From the NCBI GenBank assembly GCA_016806145.1, contig CP063166.1:1488001-1552000 (forward strand): a stretch of 64,000 bases of DNA, given 5' to 3'. The DNA is from Variovorax paradoxus (lineage in GTDB: Bacteria > Pseudomonadota > Gammaproteobacteria > Burkholderiales > Burkholderiaceae_C). Every line of letters begins with the position of its first letter. Position 1 is the stretch's first letter. Both the position numbers and the translations under genes were made by a program. The notes under the pieces were generated by a model that was not told where the DNA came from, searched no databases, and worked only from the letters and a program-made list of their open reading frames with translations. Below, in pieces: positions 44,040-52,969 of this stretch.

Positions 44040-44888
44040 ATGATGAATCAACGTCTGCGTCGTTCGCGCCTGTTCAAGTTCGCCTTCGGCCTGCTGGCCG
44101 GTGCCGCGCTGCTCGTGGCCTGCACCCCGATGCCGCGCACCCAGAGCCAGGCCGAGGCGGTGCCGAGCACGGCCGCCGCGGTTGCCGCGCCCGCCGCGCC
44201 GGCGCCGCGCCTGGGCACCCAGTGGGGCGAAGGCCGCGAATCGAACACGCGCAGCGTGCAGGTCCAGCGCTACACGCCCGAGCAGCCCGACGAGGTCGCC
44301 TCCATCGGCTACAACGACGCCGCCAGCGTGCGCCGCGGCGTCGGTGCCAATCCCGAGCGCCGGCTCAACCTGCAGCTGGCGCAGGGCAATGTCGAATGGT
44401 CGGTGATCGACGAATCGGGCCGCGCCATCGCGCTGCAGCGCGCGCGCCGCGGCACGGGCGGCGACGAGAACTTCCGCCTCGCCGGTGCCGAGGGCGCGCG
44501 CTACACGCTGCGCTTTCGCAACCTCAGCGATCGCAGCTACGAGGTGATCGCCACGGTCGACGGCCTCGACGTGCTCAACGGCAAGCCCGGCAGCCTGCGC
44601 AACGGCGGCTACGTGCTGCGTCCGCTGCAGGTGCTCGACATCGAGGGCTTCCGCAAGAGCCAGTCCGAGGTCGCGGCCTTCCGCTTCGCCACGCCGGGCC
44701 GCGCCTATGCCGCCAACACCGAGGCCGGCGACGCGCGCAACATCGGCATCCTCGGCGCCGCGCTGTTCGAGATCGCGCAGCCCGACGCCCCGCGCCGTCC
44801 GCGCCGCGGCCCCGATGCCGCGCAGCCCAACGCCTTCCCGGCCGACGGCGCGACCGGCTACGCGCCGCCGCCGCGCTACGCGAAGTGA
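44040..44888 (+). CDS. Uncharacterised lipoprotein in the his operon
   Basis: A 282-residue predicted lipoprotein of no family I recognise. After a basic N-terminus (RLRRSRLFKF) comes the lipobox LLVAC (about Cys23). Residues 30-60 are Ala/Pro-rich. The middle (about 100-230) looks like a beta-rich domain: NLQLAQGNVEWSVIDESGRAIAL and YTLRFRNLSDRSYEVIATVDGLDVLNGKPG, ending with FATPGRAYAANTEAGDARNIGILGAALFE. The tail is Pro/Arg-rich. Two ATG codons (44040, 44043) follow a good GGAGGAG site. It lies between hisD and hisC and 8 nt before the next exported protein. Confidence 0.8.
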   Translation: MMNQRLRRSRLFKFAFGLLAGAALLVACTPMPRTQSQAEAVPSTAAAVAAPAAPAPRLGTQWGEGRESNTRSVQVQRYTPEQPDEVASIGYNDAASVRRGVGANPERRLNLQLAQGNVEWSVIDESGRAIALQRARRGTGGDENFRLAGAEGARYTLRFRNLSDRSYEVIATVDGLDVLNGKPGSLRNGGYVLRPLQVLDIEGFRKSQSEVAAFRFATPGRAYAANTEAGDARNIGILGAALFEIAQPDAPRRPRRGPDAAQPNAFPADGATGYAPPPRYAK

Positions 44889-44896
44889 GGCCCGCC

Positions 44897-45256
44897 ATGC
44901 AGCGCACGCGCCTCCTGTTGCTGCCGCTCGCGCTGGCCGCGGCCAGCCTGGGCGCCCAGGCCATGAGCATCCGCGAGTTCCACACCCTCGAGGTGAAGGA
45001 GAAGAAGCAGGGCAAGGCCTACGCCAGCTACTACCTCGTGGGCGTGCTCGAGGGCCTGCGCGAGGCGGGCGACGCCGCTCGGCGCGCGGGCCAGAAGCCG
45101 CTGTTCTGCGTCGACGGCCGCCGGCTCGAGCCTTCGATGGCGCGCTCGCTGTTCGAGGCCGAGCTCAAGCGCAACGCCGAGCTCTACGAGGCCGACATGC
45201 CGGTGCAATTGGTGCTGTCGACCGCGCTGCAGAACAGCTTCCGCTGCGCTTCCTGA
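44897..45256 (+). CDS. Small exported protein, Rap1a/Tai-like
   Basis: A 119-residue protein with a signal peptide ending GAQA (about residue 22). The mature part has two cysteines (PLFCVDG and SFRCAS) and an arrangement like the Rap1a/Tai immunity-protein domain: SYYLVGVLEGLREA, then FC, then an amphipathic helix and a final ALQNSFRC. That match is by eye and tentative; such domains are also found in proteins unrelated to type VI secretion. It lies 8 nt after the lipoprotein gene, so the two may act together. Confidence 0.72.
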   Translation: MQRTRLLLLPLALAAASLGAQAMSIREFHTLEVKEKKQGKAYASYYLVGVLEGLREAGDAARRAGQKPLFCVDGRRLEPSMARSLFEAELKRNAELYEADMPVQLVLSTALQNSFRCAS

Positions 45257-45290
45257 ATTTTTCCATCGACCGTTTTTCCCCGAGCCCCCG

Positions 45291-46382
45291 ATGTCCGACA
45301 CCACCGCTCCCGTTCCCGCGCTCCAGCGCATCCGCGCCGACGTGCGCGCCATGCATGCCTACGCCGTGCAGGACGCGCGCGGCCTGGTCAAGCTCGACGC
45401 GATGGAGAACCCCTTCGGCCTGACGCCCGCGCTGCAGGCCGAGCTCGGCGCGCGGCTCGGCGCGCTGGCGCTCAACCGCTACCCGGGCGAGCGCGGCGCC
45501 GACCTGCAGCGCGCGCTGGCCGCGCAGGCGCGCCTGCCCGAGGGCTTCTCGCTGGTGCTGGGCAACGGCTCGGACGAGCTGATCTCGCTGCTCGCGATCG
45601 CCTGCGACCTGCCGGGCGCCAGCGTGCTGGCACCGCTGCCGGGCTTCGTCATGTACGCCATGAGCGCCCAGCTCCAGGGCCTGCGCTTCGTGGGCGTGCC
45701 GCTCACGGCCGACTTCGAGCTCGACGAGGCCGCCATGCTCGCCGCGATCGCGCGCGAGCAGCCGGCCATCGTCTACCTGGCCTATCCGAACAACCCGACC
45801 GCCAACCTCTGGGACGACGCGGTGCTCGAGAAGATCGTCGAGGCCCAGGGCGCGCAGGGCGGGCTGGTGGTGATCGACGAGGCCTACCAGCCCTTCGCCG
45901 CGCGCAGCTACATCGACCGGCTCGCGAAGCATCGCCACGTGCTGCTGATGCGCACCCTCAGCAAGTTCGGCCTGGCCGGCATCCGGCTGGGCTACCTGAT
46001 GGGCCCGGCCGCGCTGATCGCCGAGATCGACAAGGTGCGCCCGCCCTACAACGTCAGCGTGCTGAACTGCGAGTGCGCGCTGTTTGCGCTCGAGCATGCC
46101 GAGGTGTTCGAGGCCCAGGCCCGGCAGATCCGCGAGGAGCGCGAGCGGCTGATGATGGGGCTCGGCCGGCTGCCGGGCGTCAAGGTCTGGCCCAGCGACG
46201 CCAACATGATCCTGCTGCGCGTGCCCGACGCGGCCCGCACCTTCGACGGCATGAAGGCGCGCGGGGTGCTGGTGAAGAACGTTTCTAAAATGCACGAACT
46301 GCTCGCGAACTGCCTGCGCCTGACCGTCGGAACGGCCGACGAGAATGCCAGGATGCTCGCGGCGCTCGAAGCCTCACTATGA
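45291..46382 (+). CDS. hisC: Histidinol-phosphate aminotransferase HisC
   Basis: A 363-residue PLP aminotransferase of fold I. The PLP lysine is K225 in [29 protein letters not shown] binds the PLP phosphate; [12 protein letters not shown] is the aminotransferase signature. The stop overlaps hisB (ATGA). Confidence 0.95.
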   Translation: MSDTTAPVPALQRIRADVRAMHAYAVQDARGLVKLDAMENPFGLTPALQAELGARLGALALNRYPGERGADLQRALAAQARLPEGFSLVLGNGSDELISLLAIACDLPGASVLAPLPGFVMYAMSAQLQGLRFVGVPLTADFELDEAAMLAAIAREQPAIVYLAYPNNPTANLWDDAVLEKIVEAQGAQGGLVVIDEAYQPFAARSYIDRLAKHRHVLLMRTLSKFGLAGIRLGYLMGPAALIAEIDKVRPPYNVSVLNCECALFALEHAEVFEAQARQIREERERLMMGLGRLPGVKVWPSDANMILLRVPDAARTFDGMKARGVLVKNVSKMHELLANCLRLTVGTADENARMLAALEASL

Positions 46383-47014
46383 CCACCCCCCAAGCCGCTC
46401 CCGCGGCCACCCCCGACGCCCTCGCCGCGCGCACCGCCACGGTCGCGCGCAACACCGCCGAGACGAAGATCACCGTCAGCGTCAACCTCGACGGCACCGG
46501 CCGCGCCAAGCTGGCCACCGGCATCGGCTTCTTCGATCACATGCTCGACCAGATCGCCCGCCACGGGCTGATCGACCTCGAGATCGACTGCCAGGGCGAC
46601 CTGCACATCGACGGCCACCACACGGTGGAAGACGTGGGCATCACGCTGGGCCAGGCCGTGGCCAAGGCCGTGGGCGACAAGAAGGGCATCCGCCGCTACG
46701 GCCATGCCTACGTGCCGCTCGACGAGGCGCTCAGCCGCGTGGTCATCGACTTCTCGGGCCGGCCCGGCCTCGAGATGCACGTGCCCTTCACCAGCGGGAT
46801 GATCGGCGCCTTCGACAGCCAGCTCACCTACGAGTTCTTCCAGGGCTTCGTGAACCACGCCTTCGTCACGCTGCACATCGACAACCTCAAGGGCGTCAAC
46901 GCGCACCACCAGTGCGAGACCGTGTTCAAGGCCTTCGCCCGCGCGCTGCGCGCCGCGCTGGAACTCGATCCGCGTTCGGCCGGTGTCATCCCCTCGACCA
47001 AGGGTTCGCTCTGA
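46379..47014 (+). CDS. hisB: Imidazoleglycerol-phosphate dehydratase HisB
   Basis: A 211-residue monofunctional dehydratase, without the phosphatase domain found in E. coli HisB. Metal-binding motifs [24 protein letters not shown] and the later [22 protein letters not shown] are present. In many relatives marC stands between hisB and hisH; here only a 51-nt gap separates them. Confidence 0.95.
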   Translation: MTTPQAAPAATPDALAARTATVARNTAETKITVSVNLDGTGRAKLATGIGFFDHMLDQIARHGLIDLEIDCQGDLHIDGHHTVEDVGITLGQAVAKAVGDKKGIRRYGHAYVPLDEALSRVVIDFSGRPGLEMHVPFTSGMIGAFDSQLTYEFFQGFVNHAFVTLHIDNLKGVNAHHQCETVFKAFARALRAALELDPRSAGVIPSTKGSL

Positions 47015-47062
47015 TCCTGCAAGCGGAACAGCGTGCCATCGCACGCTCCGCCTGTCATTGAA

Positions 47063-47079
47063 GCTATGAAAACTGTAGC
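47063..47079. repeat. 17-bp palindromic repeat, copy 3 (contains the hisH start codon)
   Basis: GCTATGAAAACTGTAGC matches the 34951-34967 element at 13 of 17 positions. The ATG at 47066 is the hisH start codon. Confidence 0.55.
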
Positions 47080-47731
47080 AAACAACGCCAACACCGTCGC
47101 CGTGGTGGACTACGGCATGGGCAATCTGCACTCCGTCGCGCAGGCGGTGCGCCATGCCGCCGACCAGGTCGGCGTCGAGGTGTTCGTGACCTCCGACCCC
47201 GAGGTGGTGCGCAAGGCCGCGCGCGTGGTGCTGCCGGGGCAGGGCGCCATGCCCGACTGCATGCGCGAGCTGCGCGACTCGGGGCTGCTCGAATCGGTGC
47301 TCGAGGCAGCAGCGAGCAAGCCGCTGTTCGGCGTCTGCGTGGGCATGCAGATGCTGCTGTCGCGCAGCGACGAGGGGCCGACCGACGGGCTCGGCCTGAT
47401 CCCGGGCGAGGTGGTCCGCTTCGAGCTCGAGGGACAGCTGCAGCCCGACGGCAGCCGCTTCAAGGTGCCGCAGATGGGCTGGAACCAGGTGCGCCAGGCG
47501 CAGCCGCACGCGGTCTGGGCCGGGGTGCCGGACGGCAGCTACTTCTATTTCGTGCACAGCTTCTACGCGCGGCCGGTCGATGCGCGGCACAGCGTGGGCG
47601 AAGCCGAATACGGGGCATGCTTTACCGCCGCCATCGCACGCGATAACATTTTTGCCACCCAGTTCCACCCGGAGAAGAGTGCGGACCACGGGTTGCAGCT
47701 CTACCGAAACTTCCTCCACTGGAATCCCTGA
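47066..47731 (+). CDS. hisH: Imidazole glycerol phosphate synthase glutaminase subunit HisH
   Basis: A 221-residue class I glutamine amidotransferase that supplies ammonia to HisF. The triad is C91 (GVCVGMQML) with H201 and E203 (QFHPEKS). [11 protein letters not shown] begins the conserved domain. The ATG at 47066 is chosen because the conserved region starts 11 residues later; an in-frame ATG at 47033 would add eleven. The start codon lies inside a 17-bp repeat, so the first ten residues are repeat-derived. Confidence 0.95.
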   Translation: MKTVANNANTVAVVDYGMGNLHSVAQAVRHAADQVGVEVFVTSDPEVVRKAARVVLPGQGAMPDCMRELRDSGLLESVLEAAASKPLFGVCVGMQMLLSRSDEGPTDGLGLIPGEVVRFELEGQLQPDGSRFKVPQMGWNQVRQAQPHAVWAGVPDGSYFYFVHSFYARPVDARHSVGEAEYGACFTAAIARDNIFATQFHPEKSADHGLQLYRNFLHWNP

Positions 47732-47750
47732 ACACTTCGTTCCCCTGACC

Positions 47751-47775
47751 GGGCGCCGCCGGCCGGCGCCCTTTC
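47751..47775 (+). terminator. Strong GC hairpin with short T-tract between hisH and hisA
   Basis: GGGCGCCG (47751-47758) pairs perfectly with CGGCGCCC (47764-47771) around a 5-nt loop, followed by TTT. The T-tract is short, so termination is likely partial; it could reduce expression of hisA and later genes. Confidence 0.5.
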
Positions 47776-47797
47776 GTTGCACTCTCGCGTTACTTTC

Positions 47798-48541
47798 ATG
47801 CTCCTCATCCCAGCGATCGACCTCAAAGACGGCCATTGCGTACGCCTGAAGCAAGGCGACATGGACCAGTCCACCATCTTCAGCGAAGACCCGGCCGCCA
47901 TGGCGCGCAAATGGGTCGAGGCCGGTGCCCGGCGCCTGCACCTGGTCGATCTGAACGGGGCCTTCGCGGGCAAGCCGCAGAACCACGCGGCGATCAAGGC
48001 GATCCTGAAGGAGGTCGGCGACGACATCCCGGTGCAGCTCGGCGGCGGCATCCGCGACCTCGACACCATCGAGCGCTACATCGACGACGGCCTGCGCTAC
48101 GTGATCATCGGCACCGCCGCCGTGAAGAACCCGGGCTTCCTGAAAGACGCCTGCAGCGCCTTCGGCGGCCACATCATCGTCGGCCTCGACGCCAAGGACG
48201 GCAAGGTCGCCACCGACGGCTGGAGCAAGCTCACGGGCCACGAGGTGGCCGACCTGGGCAAGAAGTTCGAGGACTACGGCGTCGAATCGATCATCTACAC
48301 CGACATCGGCCGCGACGGCATGCTGTCGGGCATCAACATCGAAGCCACCGTCAAGCTCGCGCGCGCGCTGTCCATTCCGGTCATCGCCTCGGGTGGCCTG
48401 TCGAACATGGCCGACATCGATCAGCTCTGCGCGGTCGAATTCGAAGGCGTGGAAGGCGTGATCTGCGGCCGCGCCATCTACTCGGGCGACCTCGACTTCG
48501 CTCAGGCGCAGGCGCGCGCCGACGAACTGGCCGGCGCCTGA
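47798..48541 (+). CDS. hisA: Phosphoribosylformimino-AICAR ribotide isomerase HisA
   Basis: A 247-residue TIM-barrel isomerase. The N-terminal [20 protein letters not shown] has the catalytic Asp, and [15 protein letters not shown] and [12 protein letters not shown] are the phosphate and second-acid regions. ATG 47798 fits the family; a TTG at 47777 would add seven residues. A hairpin precedes it. Confidence 0.95.
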   Translation: MLLIPAIDLKDGHCVRLKQGDMDQSTIFSEDPAAMARKWVEAGARRLHLVDLNGAFAGKPQNHAAIKAILKEVGDDIPVQLGGGIRDLDTIERYIDDGLRYVIIGTAAVKNPGFLKDACSAFGGHIIVGLDAKDGKVATDGWSKLTGHEVADLGKKFEDYGVESIIYTDIGRDGMLSGINIEATVKLARALSIPVIASGGLSNMADIDQLCAVEFEGVEGVICGRAIYSGDLDFAQAQARADELAGA

Positions 48542-48557
48542 GGGGGCTCGGCGGCGC

Positions 48558-49742
48558 GTGCTGTCCGCGCTCGCCATCGCCAACTACCGCTCGCTGCGCC
48601 AGCTCACGGTGCCGCTCGCGCGGCTCACCGTGGTCACCGGGCCCAACGGCAGCGGCAAGTCGAGCGTCTACCGCGCCATGCGCCTCTTGGCCGAGATCGC
48701 CAACGGCGGCGCGATCCGTTCGCTGGTGCGCGAGGGCGGCCTGTCTTCCACGCTGTGGGCAGGACCCGAGCGCTTCTCGGCCGCCATGCTGCGCGGCGAG
48801 ATGCCGGTGCAGGGCACCACGCGCAGCGAACCGGTCGCGCTGAAGCTGGGCTTCGCAGGCGCCAGCACCGAGGACTTCGGCTACGCGATCGACATCGGCC
48901 TGCCGCCGCCGATTCCCTCGACCGCCTTCTCGCGCGATCCCGAGATCAAGCACGAGGCCATCTGGGCCGGCCCGCTGCTGCGGCCGTCCACGCAGCTGGT
49001 CGACCGCAAGGGCGCCTCGCTGCGGCTGCGCGACGGGCGCGGCTGGCAGCCCGTGGGCCGGCCGATCCCGCCCTTCGCGAGCATGATGACCGAGCACGCC
49101 GATCCACGCGACGCGCCCGAGATGCTCACCCTGCGCGAGCAGATGCGTTCCTGGCGCTTCTACGACCACTTCCGCTCGGACGCCGAGGCGCCGGCGCGCC
49201 AGCCGCAGCTCGGCACCCGCACGCCGGTGCTGGCCAACGACGGCGCCGACCTGGCCGCCGCGCTGCAGACCATCCGCGAGATCGGCGATGGCGAGGCGCT
49301 CGATCGCGCCGTGGACGACGCCTTCCCGGGCGCGCGCATCGAGATCGATGCCGCGGGCGACCGCTTCCAGACCCTGATGCACCAGCACGGCCTGCTGCGC
49401 GCCCTGACCGCCGCCGAGCTGTCCGACGGCACCTTGCGCTACCTGCTGTGGATCGCCGCGCTGCTCACGCCGCGCCCGCCCGCGCTGCTGGTGCTCAACG
49501 AGCCCGAGACCAGCCTGCATCCCGACCTGCTGCCCGCGCTCGGCCGGCTGATCGCGCATGCCGCGCGCGAGTCGCAGGTGATCGTGGTGTCGCACGCCTC
49601 GCGGCTGATCGCCGCGCTCGAGGCGGCGGCCGCGGACGGCGTCGCGCTGCAGTCGGTGGTGCTCGAGAAGCGCCTGGGCGAGACCCGCATCGCGAACCTC
49701 AACATGAGCGAGATTCCGCGTTGGGAGTGGCCGGCGCGCTGA
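48558..49742 (+). CDS. AAA family ATPase (RecF/SMC-like, AAA_21 type)
   Basis: A 394-residue ABC/SMC-like ATPase. Walker A is GPNGSGKSS at 28-36, right after the beta-hairpin LTVPLARLTVV. The signature-like LSDGTLRYLLWIAALL and the Walker B region LLVLNEPETSLHPDLLPALGRLI follow in the C-terminal third; the usual Walker B Asp is Asn314, next to Glu315, and a D-loop/H-loop (VIVVSHASRL) is present. The start is GTG, 16 nt after hisA. Similar ATPases occur in anti-phage modules, but there is no nuclease or other partner here. Function unknown. Confidence 0.8.
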   Translation: MLSALAIANYRSLRQLTVPLARLTVVTGPNGSGKSSVYRAMRLLAEIANGGAIRSLVREGGLSSTLWAGPERFSAAMLRGEMPVQGTTRSEPVALKLGFAGASTEDFGYAIDIGLPPPIPSTAFSRDPEIKHEAIWAGPLLRPSTQLVDRKGASLRLRDGRGWQPVGRPIPPFASMMTEHADPRDAPEMLTLREQMRSWRFYDHFRSDAEAPARQPQLGTRTPVLANDGADLAAALQTIREIGDGEALDRAVDDAFPGARIEIDAAGDRFQTLMHQHGLLRALTAAELSDGTLRYLLWIAALLTPRPPALLVLNEPETSLHPDLLPALGRLIAHAARESQVIVVSHASRLIAALEAAAADGVALQSVVLEKRLGETRIANLNMSEIPRWEWPAR

Positions 49743-49754
49743 AGGCGGCGCGGG

Positions 49755-50651
49755 CTACTCGGCCTTCACCGACATCGTCTTGATGATCGTCTCGAGCTGC
49801 GCGCTCATCGGCAGGTCGAGGCTGGCGCCTGTGGGCAGCTTGCGCAGGAACCAGCGCTTGTACTGGCGCTCGATCTCGCCGTCCTCGGCCAGCACCTGGA
49901 AGCTGTCGTTGATCACCTTCGCGAGCTGCGGGTCGCCCTTGCGGTACATGATCCCGTAGGGGTCGTAGGAGAGGAAGTCGCCGACCACGCGGTAGTCGGC
50001 CTTGGCGTTCTCCTGCGCGATCAGGCCGTAGAGCAGCACATCGTCGGTCGCGAAGGCATCGGCCTGGCCGCTCTTCACGAGCGCGAAGGACTCGGCATGG
50101 TCGCGCGCCACCTGCAGCTGGATGCCGAGCTTGAACTTCTCGGACAGCTCGCGCAGCGTCTTCTCGTTGGTGGTGCCTGCCGTCACCGCCACCTTGCGGC
50201 CCGCGAGGTCGCGGAACGAGGCGATCGGCGTGCCCTTTTTCACCAGCACCTTGGTGCCCGAGACGAAGATCGTCGGCGAGAAGCTCACGCGCTTCTGGCG
50301 CTCGAGGTTGCTGGTGGTCGAGCCGCATTCGAGATCGACCTTGCCGCTGGCGACCGCGTCGAAGCGCGAGTCGGAGGTGACCGGTTCCCACTGGATCGCG
50401 AGCGTGCGGTCGACCGCGTTGCCGATCGCCGTGACCAGCTCGCGGCACAGCTCGATCGAATAGCCGACCGGTTCCTTGCGCGTGTTGAGGAAGGAGAAGG
50501 GCACCGAGGACTCGCGGTAGCCGATGGTGATGGCGCCGCTGGCGCGCGCCTTGGCGAGCGTGCCGGTGAGCAGTTCCTGCGCCTGCGCCGCGCCGGCCGC
50601 GAGCAGCAGGACCGCGCAGGCAAGGCCGGTCTTGCCGAGGATCGTCGTCAT
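49755..50651 (-). CDS. Amino-acid ABC transporter substrate-binding protein (GltI-like)
   Basis: A 298-residue periplasmic binding protein of family 3. The signal peptide ends AAQA near residue 24. IGYRESSVPFSFLNTRKEPVGYSIELC is very like the glutamate/aspartate-binding protein GltI (RESSVPFSY), and the central FATDDVLLYGLI is standard. Start 50651 is chosen for spacing from a GAGG site; 50660 is possible. No ABC permease or ATPase genes accompany it; instead it is coupled to the symporter gene upstream on the same strand. Confidence 0.88.
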   Translation of the reverse strand: MTTILGKTGLACAVLLLAAGAAQAQELLTGTLAKARASGAITIGYRESSVPFSFLNTRKEPVGYSIELCRELVTAIGNAVDRTLAIQWEPVTSDSRFDAVASGKVDLECGSTTSNLERQKRVSFSPTIFVSGTKVLVKKGTPIASFRDLAGRKVAVTAGTTNEKTLRELSEKFKLGIQLQVARDHAESFALVKSGQADAFATDDVLLYGLIAQENAKADYRVVGDFLSYDPYGIMYRKGDPQLAKVINDSFQVLAEDGEIERQYKRWFLRKLPTGASLDLPMSAQLETIIKTMSVKAE

Positions 50652-50664
50652 GCCGTGCATCGCC

Positions 50665-51972
50665 TCAGCCATGCGCCGGATGCGCGATCGTCGCGGCCGC
50701 TTCTTCGTCGAGCCGGGCCGCGTTGAGCTCGGCCTCGCTCTCCGGCAGCAGCTCGCCCTCCCACTTGGCGACCACGGCGGTGGCGATCGAGTTGCCCACC
50801 GCGTTGGTGGCCGAGCGGCCCATGTCGAGGAAGGTGTCCACGCCCAGGATCAGCAGCAGGCCGGCCTCGGGAATGTCGAAGTGGTTGAGCGTGGCGGCGA
50901 TCACCACCAGCGAGGCGCGCGGCACGCCGGCCATGCCCTTGGAGGTGAGCATCAGGATCAGCAGCATTGTGACCTGCGTGCTGATCGGCATGTGGATGTT
51001 GTAGGCCTGCGCGATGAACAGCACGGCGAAGGTGCAGTACATCATCGAGCCGTCGAGGTTGAACGAATAGCCCATCGGCATCACGAAGCTCGAGATCTTG
51101 CGCTTGACGCCGAAGCGGTCGAGCGCCTGCAGGATCTTCGGGTACGCGGCCTCCGAACTGGCGGTGGCGAACGAGAGCAGGAAGGCCTCCTTGATCAGCA
51201 CCAGCAGCTTGAGCACGCGCGGGCCGAGGAAGGTGAAGCCCGCGAGGATCAGCACGCCCCACAGCACGAACAGGCCGAGGTAGAAGTCGCGCATGAACAC
51301 CGCGAACTTGATCAGGATGCCCAGCCCGTTGACCGCCACCGTTGCGGCCATGGCGGCCAGCACCGCGAGCGGCGCGAGCTTCATCACGTAGCCCGTGATC
51401 TTCAGCATCGCGTGCGAGAGTTCCTCGGTGGCGGCGACCAGCGTCTTCGCCTTGTCGCCGAGCGAGGCCAGCGCCACGCCGAAGAACATCGAGAACACCA
51501 CGATCTGCAGGATCTCGTTGTTGGCCATGGCCTCGATGAAGGACTTCGGCACCGTGTGGCTCACGAAGTCCTTGAAGGTGAACTTGGAGGTCGCGAGGTT
51601 CGCCGAGGCGCCGATGTCGGGCAGCGGCAGGCCGAGGTTGGCGCCGGGCTCCAGCAGGTTGGCCATCACCAGGCCGATCACCAGCGAGATCAGCGAGGCG
51701 GTGAGGAACCAGCCGATGGCCTTGCCGAACACCCGGCCCACCGACTTGGCGTCGCCCATGTGCGCGATGCCGACCACCAGCGTGGAGAACACCAGCGGCC
51801 CGATCAGCATCTTGATCAGGCGCAGGAACACGTCCGAGACGATCGAGACGTAGCCCGCGATCTCCTTGGCGGTTCCCTTGTCCGGGAAGCTCGCGAAGAT
51901 CATGTAGCCGAGGATGATGCCGAGCACCATGGCAATCAGGATCCACGCCGCCATCGGCAACTTCTTCTTCAT
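50665..51972 (-). CDS. Dicarboxylate/amino acid:cation symporter (DAACS family)
   Basis: A 435-residue glutamate-transporter-fold symporter. HP1 tip SFATASSEAAYPK, transmembrane 7 motif MPMGYSFNLDGSMMY (N-x-D-G) and the last NAVGNSIATAVVAKWEGEL are the DctA/GltP signatures. The substrate is glutamate, aspartate or a C4-dicarboxylate; sequence alone does not choose. The binding-protein gene follows on the same transcript, an odd pair because DAACS carriers need no binding protein. Confidence 0.9.
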   Translation of the reverse strand: MKKKLPMAAWILIAMVLGIILGYMIFASFPDKGTAKEIAGYVSIVSDVFLRLIKMLIGPLVFSTLVVGIAHMGDAKSVGRVFGKAIGWFLTASLISLVIGLVMANLLEPGANLGLPLPDIGASANLATSKFTFKDFVSHTVPKSFIEAMANNEILQIVVFSMFFGVALASLGDKAKTLVAATEELSHAMLKITGYVMKLAPLAVLAAMAATVAVNGLGILIKFAVFMRDFYLGLFVLWGVLILAGFTFLGPRVLKLLVLIKEAFLLSFATASSEAAYPKILQALDRFGVKRKISSFVMPMGYSFNLDGSMMYCTFAVLFIAQAYNIHMPISTQVTMLLILMLTSKGMAGVPRASLVVIAATLNHFDIPEAGLLLILGVDTFLDMGRSATNAVGNSIATAVVAKWEGELLPESEAELNAARLDEEAAATIAHPAHG

Positions 51973-52093
51973 TCGATTCCCCTTGTCCTTGGTTGTGTGA
52001 GCGTTTTTTAGGCAGGCACAGGGTATCCAAGAAGGCCCCCGGCTTGCAATCGGGGCCTGACCATGCAGTCTTTAGGCCCCATGGCGCGCTGCC

Positions 52094-52099
52094 TACAAT
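52094..52099 (+). promoter_or_regulatory. -10 box 7 nt before the mutarotase start
   Basis: TACAAT ends 7 nt before the ATG, with TTTAGG as a weak -35 at 52071-52076 (17-nt spacer). Transcription should begin at about the A of the start codon. Confidence 0.5.
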
Positions 52100-52106
52100 T
52101 CTTCAC

Positions 52107-52943
52107 ATGCACATCAGCTCGATCGAGTTTCGCGGCCAGCCCGCGCTGCGCGCCACCGGTGCCGACGGCAGCACCCTCACCGTGGCCCTGCACGGGGCGC
52201 ATCTGCTCTCGTGGACCACGGCCGACGGCAGGGAAAGGCTCTACCTGAGCCCGCGCGCCGTGTTCGACGGCAAGACCGCGATCCGCGGCGGCGTACCCAT
52301 CTGCTGCCCGCAGTTCAACCAGCGCGGCATGCTCCCCAAACATGGTTTCATGCGCAATCTGCCTTGGGAAAACCAGGGCGTGGATGCCGAATCGGGCGCG
52401 CTGACCCTGCGGCTGCGCGATGACGACGCCACCCGGGCCCTGTGGCCGCATGCCTTCGAGGCGCGGGTCGCGTTCACGCTCGAGGCCGGGCAGCTGCGCA
52501 CCGCGCTGAGCCTGCGCAACCTCGGCGGCGGGCCCTTCGGGTTCACCGCCGCGCTGCACACCTACCTGGCGGTCGACGACATCGCCGAGGCCCGGCTCGA
52601 GGGCCTGCAAGGCGCCAACCGCTGGGATGCGGTGCGCGACGACCGCCATGTGGAAACCGCGCCGGCCCTGCGTTTCGAATCCGAGTTCGACAGCGTCTAT
52701 GCCGCGCCCGCCGAGCCGCTGCGGCTGGTGCAGCCGGGTGGCACGCTCGAGATTTCCCAAGGCGCCACCTGCACCGAAACCGTGGTCTGGAACCCGGGTG
52801 CCGTGCTCGGTGCGAAACTCGCCGACATGCCCGAGGACGGCTATCGCCACATGCTCTGCGTCGAGGCCGCGCGCATCGACGAGCCCGTGCAGCTCGCGCC
52901 CGGCGCCGAATGGCAGGGCTGGCAGCAGCTGCGCGTCCTCTGA
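52107..52943 (+). CDS. D-hexose-6-phosphate mutarotase (YeaD-like)
   Basis: A 278-residue aldose-1-epimerase-fold protein. [43 protein letters not shown] is the family's sugar-phosphate-binding start, with the catalytic His in ALHTYLAV and Glu in ICVEAARI-like LCVEAARID. It interconverts alpha and beta forms of hexose 6-phosphates. The ATG at 52107 fits the usual beginning MHISSIEF; the transcript may be leaderless. It lies inside the his cluster, 26 nt before hisF. Confidence 0.88.
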   Translation: MHISSIEFRGQPALRATGADGSTLTVALHGAHLLSWTTADGRERLYLSPRAVFDGKTAIRGGVPICCPQFNQRGMLPKHGFMRNLPWENQGVDAESGALTLRLRDDDATRALWPHAFEARVAFTLEAGQLRTALSLRNLGGGPFGFTAALHTYLAVDDIAEARLEGLQGANRWDAVRDDRHVETAPALRFESEFDSVYAAPAEPLRLVQPGGTLEISQGATCTETVVWNPGAVLGAKLADMPEDGYRHMLCVEAARIDEPVQLAPGAEWQGWQQLRVL

Positions 52944-52969
52944 TTTCTTCTTTTCCCCGTTACCCCACC

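Noticed and set aside
44897..45256. Reading the Rap1a/Tai-like protein as a type VI immunity protein
   Set aside because: No effector, VgrG, PAAR or other type VI gene is nearby, and the domain match is only by eye.
48558..51972. ATPase plus transport pair as a defence island
   Set aside because: The symporter and binding protein are ordinary transport proteins on the other strand, with no nuclease, methylase or toxin; only the lone ATPase remains of interest.
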